36,387 nt of DNA from positions 1-36,387 of the forward strand of contig DEWH01000001.1 of assembly GCA_002363155.1 (NCBI GenBank), read 5' to 3'. The position numbers and the translations under genes were made by a program. The stretch's first letter is position 1. Each line of letters opens with the position of its first letter. Shown one piece after another: positions 30,706-36,387 of the stretch. The DNA is from Ruminococcaceae bacterium UBA3215. GTDB taxonomy: Bacteria > Bacillota > Clostridia > Oscillospirales > Ruminococcaceae. The notes beneath the pieces were generated by a model, which saw nothing but the letters and a program-made list of their open reading frames with translations, did no database searches and was not told where the DNA came from.

Positions 30706-32730
30706 ATGCCTATTTCCAATATCCGCGACGTATCATCGGCAGGTAAAGGATTCAGCAACACAGCTCTCAACAACCGCAATTCAGAGCAGGGCGGCGAACA
30801 GTTTTCGGTAAGCGGGGCTCCCCGTGAGGAACAGCTCCAGGCTGTAAACGAGAAAAACGCCGGCAATAACGCTCAGACAACGATGGGTCAGAAGGATCTG
30901 ATCCCTCTTGCCATAACCAGTTCCAAGAACCAGACGCTCGCAGTCGAGACTGTCAAGGACATCATTGACACCAACCTGCTCAGCACCGCGAAGCTCAACG
31001 GCTACACCGAGCTTGTGGGCGAGCTTGAACACCTTTCGGCATCGCTCTATATCCCCGCCAAGGATCTCGTCAAGGAGATGATGGATCAGGAGAAGGAGAA
31101 CACCATGTTCTCCGGCGACAAGTTCTACGATCTGCTCCGTGAAGTTGCGAAGGACGCCGACCCCGATCAGAAAGAAGCTATCGGCAACATGCTCAAGGCG
31201 ATAAACTTCACACAGAACCGCAAGGAGATAACCACGGCGGTATCTGCGAATCTGCGGTTCCTTGCCGAGTACTTCTCGCCCAACAAGGGGCTTTCCGGAA
31301 GGCTCACGAGTCTTGCGGACCAGTGGGGCTCGGACGATGCGCAGTACAACTTCCAGCAGCTGCGCGACCAGACTTCGGATCTTATGCAGAGCCTGTCCGA
31401 CAGCCTTCTCAACGACAGCCACACACAAACGCTGCTTCCGATAGTAACGCACAATCTCTCAAAATTCAACACGAACACATCAATGCTCCGCGAGAACTTC
31501 ACACAGCTTCTGACGCTCATACCCTCTTACGAGATGAGAAACGAGCTTTCCAAGAGCTTTGAGATCCTTTTGAACAAGCTTCTCAAAGCAAATCCCAATC
31601 TTCTTCCGAAAGAACTCCGGGACGAGGAGCCGGTGGACTATGCGAGGGATTTTGACCCGAAGTTCGCTGCCGATCCGAACCAGGCACAGCCTGAAACGCG
31701 GCAGACAGAAAACGGTCAGAAAATTCCTATTGATAATTATACTACAAATGAACAAAAAAATCAAGTCCAAAATGATATTTTAGGTAATGAGTACCAACCC
31801 GGAAATACAATTTCGTCATATATTACAAACATTCTTGGTGATAATGACTACATTGCGCAGAACGGACTTGACGAAATGGACTTCACCGGCTTTGTGAATA
31901 TGCTCCATAACGGTGCCGCAAGCCCGGAAGAGACCATAAAAGCGGTGCTCGATTCGATAATCGAGGACAACAATGTCCGCCAGGCTCTCGACGCCCAGCT
32001 TTCCCAGATCAACTCCCCCGCTCAGATGGTGGATTTCCTCAACAGCTTCCTTGAGGCGATGCCGGACAATACACTGAAAGACAAGGTGTATGAGGTGCTG
32101 GAGGAAGCCGTGAACCACATGGACGAGAACGATGACGAGCCGCGCTTCATGCCCGAGGAGAACACCCGCCAGATGCAGCAGCAGGTTCAGGGCAAGCAGC
32201 AGCAACAGCAGAAATCCAGCTCCATACAGGCGCTTACGGACTTTGTTGAAAAGAACATTAACCACCCTGCCCTAAAGTCAATAGACAGCTTCAACGCTTC
32301 CAACCTGCTCCAGAGCATGATAAACGCGCCGGGCGTAATGACTCCCCTTGCGCACTACATTCTGCCGGTGCAGATAGAGAATACCCGTGCATTCGGCGAG
32401 CTCTGGGTCGATAACAACGACGAGTCCGGCGCTACCGGAAAGGGCGGCGGGAGCCACCACCACCTGTTCCTCACATTCGACGTGGACACCTACGGACGGT
32501 TTGAGGTAGATGTTTACGCGAACGACAACACGGTACGCGTGAGCCTTCTCCACCCGACGAGCTTTGCGAAGAACATCGGAGGCGTTGTTGAGAAGATAAA
32601 CCGTATCGCGGCAGGCACGAAGTATTCGATATCGGATTTCAGCACCGGAGTGCTGAAAGAACCGCACAACTTAACACAGATATTCCCCAAGCTGTCCGAA
32701 AGGAGGTCCGGTCTTAATGTCAAGGCGTAA
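30706..32730 (+). CDS. Large hook-length-control-like (FliK/YlqG-like) protein
   Basis: A 674-residue protein with no signal peptide. The N-terminal 60 residues are polar and disordered-like. A long helical middle follows (about 60-300), then a Gln-rich stretch (MQQQVQGKQQQQQKSSS, about 487-503) and a C-terminal domain with LFLTFDVDTYGRFEVDVYAN and NTVRVSLLHP. This is the strand pattern seen at the end of FliK-type hook-length proteins. The overlap with a FlhB-C-like gene mirrors the ylqG-ylqH pair of Bacillus. The second ATG (30706) is chosen: AAGGAAGGA gives it about 9-nt spacing, while it abuts the first ATG at 30697. Family assignment is tentative. Confidence 0.65.
   Translation: MPISNIRDVSSAGKGFSNTALNNRNSEQGGEQFSVSGAPREEQLQAVNEKNAGNNAQTTMGQKDLIPLAITSSKNQTLAVETVKDIIDTNLLSTAKLNGYTELVGELEHLSASLYIPAKDLVKEMMDQEKENTMFSGDKFYDLLREVAKDADPDQKEAIGNMLKAINFTQNRKEITTAVSANLRFLAEYFSPNKGLSGRLTSLADQWGSDDAQYNFQQLRDQTSDLMQSLSDSLLNDSHTQTLLPIVTHNLSKFNTNTSMLRENFTQLLTLIPSYEMRNELSKSFEILLNKLLKANPNLLPKELRDEEPVDYARDFDPKFAADPNQAQPETRQTENGQKIPIDNYTTNEQKNQVQNDILGNEYQPGNTISSYITNILGDNDYIAQNGLDEMDFTGFVNMLHNGAASPEETIKAVLDSIIEDNNVRQALDAQLSQINSPAQMVDFLNSFLEAMPDNTLKDKVYEVLEEAVNHMDENDDEPRFMPEENTRQMQQQVQGKQQQQQKSSSIQALTDFVEKNINHPALKSIDSFNASNLLQSMINAPGVMTPLAHYILPVQIENTRAFGELWVDNNDESGATGKGGGSHHHLFLTFDVDTYGRFEVDVYANDNTVRVSLLHPTSFAKNIGGVVEKINRIAAGTKYSISDFSTGVLKEPHNLTQIFPKLSERRSGLNVKA
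31720..31855 (+). other. AT-rich island inside the FliK-like gene
   Basis: About 135 bp coding for IPIDNYTTNEQKNQVQNDIL and the following ITNILGDNDYI segment use A/T-ending codons (AAT, AAA, ATT, TTA). The flanking coding sequence is strongly GC-ending (CTC, CTT, AAG, AAC). The reading frame is kept. Confidence 0.7.
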
Positions 32731-33016
32731 GAATTACGGTCAGAAAGCTGCCGTAGCTTTAAAGTACAATCCGAATCTGAACTATGCGCCGGTCGTTGTT
32801 GCATCGGGACTCGGCGAGCTTGCCCAGAGGATAGTCAATATCGCGGACGCGAACGGCGTTCCGATCTACCGCGACGACAGCACCGCGGCACTGCTTGTAA
32901 TGCTCAATTCCGGCGAAGCGATCCCGCAGGAGCTTTATCAGATAGTTGCAGCGATCTATGCGGAAGTAGTTTTCACATCAAACGAGACGAAGAAGCTTGC
33001 AACGAGAAGACGCTAA
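32717..33016 (+). CDS. FlhB C-terminal-domain-like protein (EscU/YscU family, YlqH-like)
   Basis: A 99-residue protein equal to the cytoplasmic C-terminal domain of FlhB-type export proteins: AVALKYNPNLNYAPVVVASG, then LGELAQRIVNIADANGVPIY and DSTAALLVMLNSGEAIPQEL. The membrane domain is absent, and the NPTH autocleavage motif is replaced by NPNL, so self-cleavage is not expected. AGGAGG is 8 nt before the ATG. It overlaps the FliK-like gene by 14 nt, and the two proteins may interact as FliK and FlhB-C do (inference). Confidence 0.88.
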   Translation: MSRRKNYGQKAAVALKYNPNLNYAPVVVASGLGELAQRIVNIADANGVPIYRDDSTAALLVMLNSGEAIPQELYQIVAAIYAEVVFTSNETKKLATRRR

Positions 33017-33020
33017 AAGA

Positions 33021-33057
33021 ACTGACCCCCGGACAAAATGTTCGGGGGTCAGTCTTT
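33021..33057 (+). terminator. Terminator after the FlhB-C-like gene
   Basis: ACTGACCCCCG and CGGGGGTCAGT form an 11-bp stem around GACAAAATGTT, followed by CTTTAT. It begins a few bases past the stop codon. Confidence 0.85.
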
Positions 33058-33261
33058 ATGGAAGGATAACTCAGGATATATTATGAGATGTATTCTTGAT
33101 TACAGTTATATTATACTGCCATATTGCGGAAAATGCAATTACAATTCGGTTAAAAATTATTACAATTTGGTTACATAAAAGCCGAAAAGGTTACAAATTG
33201 TAACTTTTTGAGTCTGAAGTGAAATTCCGGTGAACTCCGGATAAAAATGCGCTGCCCCGGA
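33058..33261. other. AT-rich intergenic region before the alarmone synthetase
   Basis: Contains the palindrome TTACAAATTGTAA and related half-sites (TTACAATTTGGTTAC, TTACAATTCGG) between about 33140 and 33210. They may be a regulatory site array. No gene is seen. Confidence 0.4.
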
Positions 33262-33290
33262 TTGATTTTTGCGCTCATCGGTGATATAAT
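33262..33290 (+). promoter_or_regulatory. Promoter of the small alarmone synthetase
   Basis: TTGATT (33262-33267), 17-bp spacer, TATAAT (33285-33290). The start codon is at 33323, with AGGAGAAG about 6 nt before it. Confidence 0.72.
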
Positions 33291-33322
33291 CTTTATAGTA
33301 TATAAAGGACAGGAGAAGAAAA

Positions 33323-34021
33323 ATGCAGAACGATTCACAGCTTGCCGTTCAGGGCAGCTTCGACAATATTTTCAGCACCGGCAAGACAGCCGAGCTTCTT
33401 GAAAGTGCCAAGCCGTTCCTTGAGCTTATGATGCAGAACGAATGCGCGCTCCGGGAAGTGGAGACCAAGCTGAACGTGCTTAATGACGAGTTTTCGACGA
33501 TGTACAACTACAACCCGATCGAAACGATAAAGACGAGGGTCAAGGATCCGATCAGCATTGTGGAGAAGATGAAGCGCAAGGGTATCCCGCCCACGATCGA
33601 GAATATCGAAGCGACGCTCAACGATATAGCCGGCGTCCGCGTCATCTGCTCATTCCCGGAGGACATCTACGCGATCGCGGATATACTTACGATGCAGGAC
33701 GACATCACTCTCATAAGCCGCAAGGATTACATTGCTAATCCGAAGCCCAACGGCTACCGCAGCCTGCATCTCATAATAGGTATCCCGATCTTTCTCTCGA
33801 CCGGCAAGAAGATCATGAGAGCCGAGGTGCAGTTCCGCACGATAGCAATGGATTTCTGGGCAGCCCTCGAACACAAGCTCAAATACAAGCACAATATCCG
33901 CAACACCGAGGAGATCTCTGCCCGCTTGAAAGAGTGCGCCGACGCTATCACCGAGCTCGACGAGAAGATGCAGAGCATCCATAATCAGATCGAGCGCGAG
34001 AACCGGGAGGAGAGTTTTTGA
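33323..34021 (+). CDS. Small alarmone synthetase (GTP pyrophosphokinase, RelQ/YjbM type)
   Basis: A 232-residue single-domain (p)ppGpp synthetase. RelA/SpoT synthetase motifs are seen: RVKDPISIVEKMKRKGIPPT (about 72-91), DIAGVRVICSF, KDYIANPKPNGYRSLHLII (about 138-156) and the C-terminal EVQFRTIAMDFWAALEHKLKYK (about 173-194). The C-terminus is a coiled-coil-like helix (about 200-230) as in tetrameric RelQ proteins. No hydrolase domain is present. It is a single gene with its own promoter. The TGA stop is followed directly by GAGAGAG, starting the repeat element. Confidence 0.94.
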   Translation: MQNDSQLAVQGSFDNIFSTGKTAELLESAKPFLELMMQNECALREVETKLNVLNDEFSTMYNYNPIETIKTRVKDPISIVEKMKRKGIPPTIENIEATLNDIAGVRVICSFPEDIYAIADILTMQDDITLISRKDYIANPKPNGYRSLHLIIGIPIFLSTGKKIMRAEVQFRTIAMDFWAALEHKLKYKHNIRNTEEISARLKECADAITELDEKMQSIHNQIERENREESF

Positions 34022-34081
34022 GAGAGAGCTGAGAGATTTGGAGAGATCTGGAGAGATCTGGAGAGATCTGGAGAGATCTGA
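34022..34081 (+). repeat. GAGAGATCTG minisatellite directly after the alarmone synthetase stop
   Basis: GAGAGAGCTGAGAGATTTGG followed by four exact copies of a 10-bp unit GAGAGATCTG. Same position and purine-rich start as the array after the permease gene, but with a different unit sequence. Confidence 0.95.
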
Positions 34082-34083
34082 GA

Positions 34084-34143
34084 CGGGGCGCTGCCCCGAA
34101 CCCCGCAAGCCCCCTTTAAAAAAGGGGGCTTGACACCCTAAAC
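34084..34143 (+). repeat. GC-rich double-hairpin module, copy 2
   Basis: CGGGGCGCTGCCCCG then AAGCCCCCTTTAAAAAAGG continuing GGGCTTGACACCCTAAAC. Differs from 23874-23934 at only a few positions, and the second stem stays paired. Confidence 0.9.
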
Positions 34144-34418
34144 TGATGCAGTATTTCAGAGCGCTCTGCTATGGGCATCTGCCGGCTAAAACGCAGTGGG
34201 GTTGGCGATATTTCAATCAGACTAACTACCCGAGGTGCTGCGCCCGATTATAGAAGAGTGTCGCTACGCATTTCGCAGCGGCGCGTTCGCCGCCAGTGGG
34301 GTTGGCGATATTTCAATCAGACTAACTACCCGAGGTGCTGTCGTTGCCGTTTTATATGCGCGCATCGTGCGCGCTCTTGGCGGCAACTACCATTGCTTCG
34401 TGCAATGCACCCGCCGCG
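34144..34418 (+). repeat. Composite module with duplicated 49-bp segment and hairpin-rich unit, copy 2
   Basis: GCAGTGGGGTTGGCGATATT continuing to CCCGAGGTGCTG occurs twice (34193-34241 and 34297-34340). Between the copies lies part b (34249-34318), and after the second copy lies part a (34320-34416), with hairpin GCGCGCATCGTGCGCGC at 34358-34374. Apparent frames here are not credible genes. Confidence 0.85.
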
Positions 34419-34976
34419 CTATGCCATATTACTCCCGAACGGAATACGCAGAACAAGATCTATAAAGAAAAGCACAGCGAGAACAATAGTTGTAACATTG
34501 ACAGGGAGGGAATGCTTCGGGTCTGATATCAGTTTAATGAGAGGTATCGAAAGATACAGCGCAGCAGTGCCGATAACGCCGAACCGCAGCGATGAGATAA
34601 GGCTTATGCGCCCCTCAAAGTTAGGATTTTCGGAAAAGTAATCCCAGAGTGTCAAAAAGCCTATGCCGAGCGCATCGAGTATGTACGATGCCGCAAGTTC
34701 AACCGCTGTCGCAGTAAGACATATACATACAAATATAAGTACAGCCGTCCCTGCTCTGCTCAGTACCTTGCCCGGTCTCCGGACAAGTCCGCCGAGAAGG
34801 ACATACAGCAGAATACCGCCGAACCCATAGATCGGCAGCCACGGTCCGAACAGAAAACCGCGGTTCTGGAAATATCCGTATGCAAGCGCGGTAAGCACGA
34901 CTTCATAGATCCAGCCGCACACCGCGTAAACGATAAACAGAAGGAATAGCTCCCTCACTTTTAACAAAATCTTCAT
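34419..34976 (-). CDS. CmpB-like (putative ABC transporter type IV, PF06541-type) membrane protein
   Basis: A 185-residue protein with about five hydrophobic segments. The N-terminal signature ELFLLFIVYAVCGWIYEVVL followed by NRGFLFGPWLPIYGFGGILL is that of the PF06541 family, whose function is unproven. It lies inside the composite repeat region between the alarmone synthetase and pckG. Its -10 box ends only 6 nt before the ATG and there is no good RBS, so it may be translated from a leaderless mRNA. Its 3' end runs straight into repeat part a. Confidence 0.82.
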   Translation of the reverse strand: MKILLKVRELFLLFIVYAVCGWIYEVVLTALAYGYFQNRGFLFGPWLPIYGFGGILLYVLLGGLVRRPGKVLSRAGTAVLIFVCICLTATAVELAASYILDALGIGFLTLWDYFSENPNFEGRISLISSLRFGVIGTAALYLSIPLIKLISDPKHSLPVNVTTIVLAVLFFIDLVLRIPFGSNMA

Positions 34977-34982
34977 ACCCGG

Positions 34983-35011
34983 ATTATATCATATTTTTCC
35001 CCGAAATGCAA
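34983..35011 (-). promoter_or_regulatory. Promoter abutting the CmpB-like start codon
   Basis: Minus strand: TTGCAT (35011-35006), 17-bp spacer, TATAAT (34988-34983), then CCGGGT and the ATG at 34976. Transcription would start at or within a base or two of the ATG. Confidence 0.7.
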
Positions 35012-35012
35012 C

Positions 35013-35046
35013 AAGACCGCTGAATGTTTAAGCACTCAGCGGTCTT
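35013..35046. terminator. Hairpin between pckG repeat region and CmpB-like promoter
   Basis: AAGACCGCTGA pairs with TCAGCGGTCTT around 12 nt. The T-run is weak in both directions (TTTGTTATT plus, TTGTTGC minus). It probably limits read-through from pckG. Confidence 0.5.
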
Positions 35047-35049
35047 TGT

Positions 35050-35150
35050 TATTGAAATATCGCCAGCCCCACTGGCGGCGGACGCGCCGCGGCGTTATGC
35101 GCAGCGACATTCTTCTATCGGCAGGCGCAGCACTACGGTTAGTTATTCTG
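35050..35150 (-). repeat. Hairpin-rich unit, copy 3 (inverted)
   Basis: On the minus strand: AACTAACCGTAGTGCTGC, then GATAGAAGAATGTCGCTGCG and CCAGTGGGGCTGGCGATATT. This is part b with a shortened part a. It includes the palindrome GGCGGCGGACGCGCCGCCG-like stem. 35151-35221 contains nothing recognisable. Confidence 0.8.
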
Positions 35151-35221
35151 ATCAGATTAACACTAATATCTGTATAATTGGTCTGTTTACAGACTTTGAT
35201 TTTCCGTAGTACGGGATCGGT

Positions 35222-35467
35222 TTAGGGTGTCCAGCACCCTTTTTTAAAGGTGGTCTCCCCGGTTATCGGGGAGGTGGAGTGTTTTGCCGCAGGCAAATAC
35301 ACGGCAGAGGGGCTGACCTACAGACCTGGCGGGGGGATTGGGGTCACGGCAGGAAGCCGTGAGTAGGCTGCCAAAAGGCACGCACGATGCGTGCATATAG
35401 AGCAGCCGAAGCGGAGCCCCCGTCTCAAAAGTCTCTCAAAGTCTCAAAACCTCTCGAAACTTCTCTC
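35222..35467 (-). repeat. Inverted arm after pckG: GAGA tail and GC module interrupted by two hairpin-bearing insertions
   Basis: On the minus strand from the TAA at 35470-35468: GAGAGAAGTTTCGAGAGG, degenerate GAGACTTT units, GAGACGGGGGCTCCG, an insert of about 65 bp with hairpins CACGGC-AGGAA-GCCGTG and GCACGCA-CGA-TGCGTGC (35378-35394), the CCCCAATCCCCCCGCCAG block, a second insert of about 70 bp, then CTTTAAAAAAGGGTGCTGG continuing ACACCCTAAAC. Confidence 0.85.
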
Positions 35468-36387
35468 TTACTTATTGAGTCTTGCTTCGATCTTATCGAG
35501 CTCATCGTAGAGAGCCTGCGGGATATTGCCGCCCTTAGCCTTGATGTCCTCATTATAGTATCTGCGCATCTCGGCGATCTCCCTCTTCCAGAGATCCTTG
35601 TCAACGTCAACGAGGTGCTTAACTGTATCGAGAGATACTTCGCCCTCAAGACCTTCGATGTTGATGTCCTCAGCCTTGGGAACATATCCGATAGGAGTCT
35701 CAACAGCGTCAACAGTGCCTTCGCAGCGGTCGATGATCCAGTCGAGAACTCTCATGTTGTCGCCGAATCCGGGCCACATGAAGTTGCCGTCCTCGTCCTG
35801 TCTGAACCAGTTTACATTGAAGATCTTCGGAGCCTTGTCACCGAGCTTCTCGCCCATTTCGAGCCAGTGGTTCCAGTAATCGCCTACGTTGTAGCCGATG
35901 AAGGGCTTCATAGCCATAGGATCGTGACGGAGAACGCCTACTGCACCTGTAGCTGCGGCAGTTGTCTCGGAAGAAACTGCGGAACCAACGTATGTTCCGT
36001 GTGTCCAGTCAAATGACTGATATACGAGCGGAGTTGTGGAAGCGCGTCTGCCGCCGAAGATCATAGCGGAGATCGGCACACCGTTCGGGTTGTTGAATTC
36101 GGGAGAGAGGCACGGGCAGTTCTCTGCGGGAGCCGTGAAACGGCTGTTCGGGTGAGCGAGCTTCTTGCCTTCTGCTGTCCACTCCTTGCCGTTGCAGTCG
36201 ATACCTGTCCACTCCTGTGCATTCTCCGGCGGGTTCTTGTCAAGACCTTCCCACCATACCGTCATATCGTCCTTGTTTATAGCAACGTTTGTGAATATAG
36301 CGTTCTTCTTTGTAGATGCAAGAGCGTTGAAGTTTGACTTTGCATTTGTTCCGGGAGCAACTCCGAAGAAGCCGTTCTCGGGGTTGA
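35468..36387 (-). CDS. pckG: Phosphoenolpyruvate carboxykinase (GTP), C-terminal half (5' end off the right edge)
   Basis: Interconverts oxaloacetate and PEP using GTP; in fermenters it often runs in the PEP-carboxylating direction. The open frame runs off the right edge; about 306 codons are visible of a normal length near 600. Seen: NPENGFFGVAPGTNAKSN at the edge, AMIFGGRRASTTPLVYQSFD, WTHGTYVGSAVSSETTAAATG, MAMKPFIGYNVGDYWNHW and KIFNVNWFRQDEDGNFMWPG with GDNMRVLDWI, all specific to the GTP-dependent family. The TAA stop is followed directly by GAGAGAAG and the repeat element. Confidence 0.96.
   Translation of the reverse strand, partial: NPENGFFGVAPGTNAKSNFNALASTKKNAIFTNVAINKDDMTVWWEGLDKNPPENAQEWTGIDCNGKEWTAEGKKLAHPNSRFTAPAENCPCLSPEFNNPNGVPISAMIFGGRRASTTPLVYQSFDWTHGTYVGSAVSSETTAAATGAVGVLRHDPMAMKPFIGYNVGDYWNHWLEMGEKLGDKAPKIFNVNWFRQDEDGNFMWPGFGDNMRVLDWIIDRCEGTVDAVETPIGYVPKAEDINIEGLEGEVSLDTVKHLVDVDKDLWKREIAEMRRYYNEDIKAKGGNIPQALYDELDKIEARLNK

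Noticed and set aside
34171..34641. Plus-strand frames of 156 and 76 codons across the repeat region
   Set aside because: They translate repeat DNA (the same peptide appears twice) and run into the antisense of the CmpB-like gene; no RBS.

Overview
The window looks like a low-to-mid GC Firmicutes chromosome, most likely the Oscillospiraceae/Ruminococcaceae group (Ruminococcus-like). This rests on a GTP-type PEP carboxykinase, a CotJC-type spore-coat relic, a YloU/YloV (Asp23/FakA) pair, an ACT-UPF0210 operon, near-consensus sigma-A promoters and Clostridia-type conjugative modules. Genus is an inference; no rRNA or tRNA is present.

Layout. (1) Bases 1-about 6130 are mobile DNA, all coding on the minus strand. 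An integrative mobilizable element (MobA/MobL relaxase, palindrome cluster that may be oriT, DUF3847 protein, two small proteins, large serine recombinase) sits inside the VirD4/PcfC-type coupling-protein gene of a second, larger conjugative element (PcfB-like protein, replication-initiator-like DUF6017 protein). That larger element in turn appears to interrupt a cotJC gene, of which only the last about 54 codons remain at 6134-6298: two nested insertions. (2) 6300-9950: a dispersed repeat, an ArsB/NhaD-type permease and a methyl-accepting chemotaxis protein. (3) 10077-16315, minus strand: hisJ-like PHP phosphatase, Lrp/AsnC regulator, aminotransferase, ispE, Asp23, flavodoxin and fakA. (4) 16465-18191, plus strand: ACT-domain protein and UPF0210 enzyme. 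(5) 18328-22036, minus strand: GNAT, DUF2975, YozG-like HTH, DUF4173, DUF2809 and a small membrane protein, divergent from a metal ABC transporter (ATPase plus permease, 22214-23756). (6) 24552-30449, minus strand: operon cheA-cheW-cheR-cheB-gtrA-unknown, divergent from a FliK-like/FlhB-C-like pair (30706-33016). (7) A small alarmone synthetase, a CmpB-like membrane protein and the 3' part of pckG.

The most unusual feature is a family of composite intergenic elements between convergent genes (23757-24551 and 34022-35467). Each arm starts directly at the stop codon with a GAGAGACTTT-type minisatellite, followed by a GC-rich double hairpin and about 100-bp modules carrying hairpins whose stems change in a compensating way around a CGA/TCG loop. 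A fifth gene (UPF0210) carries the same GAGAGAC start after its stop codon. I know of no named element matching this.

The chemotaxis genes lie next to export-apparatus-like fragments (FliK-like, FlhB-C-like) with no flagellar structural gene in view, and the MCP has an ordinary sigma-A promoter. The gene content therefore does not by itself argue for flagellar motility.
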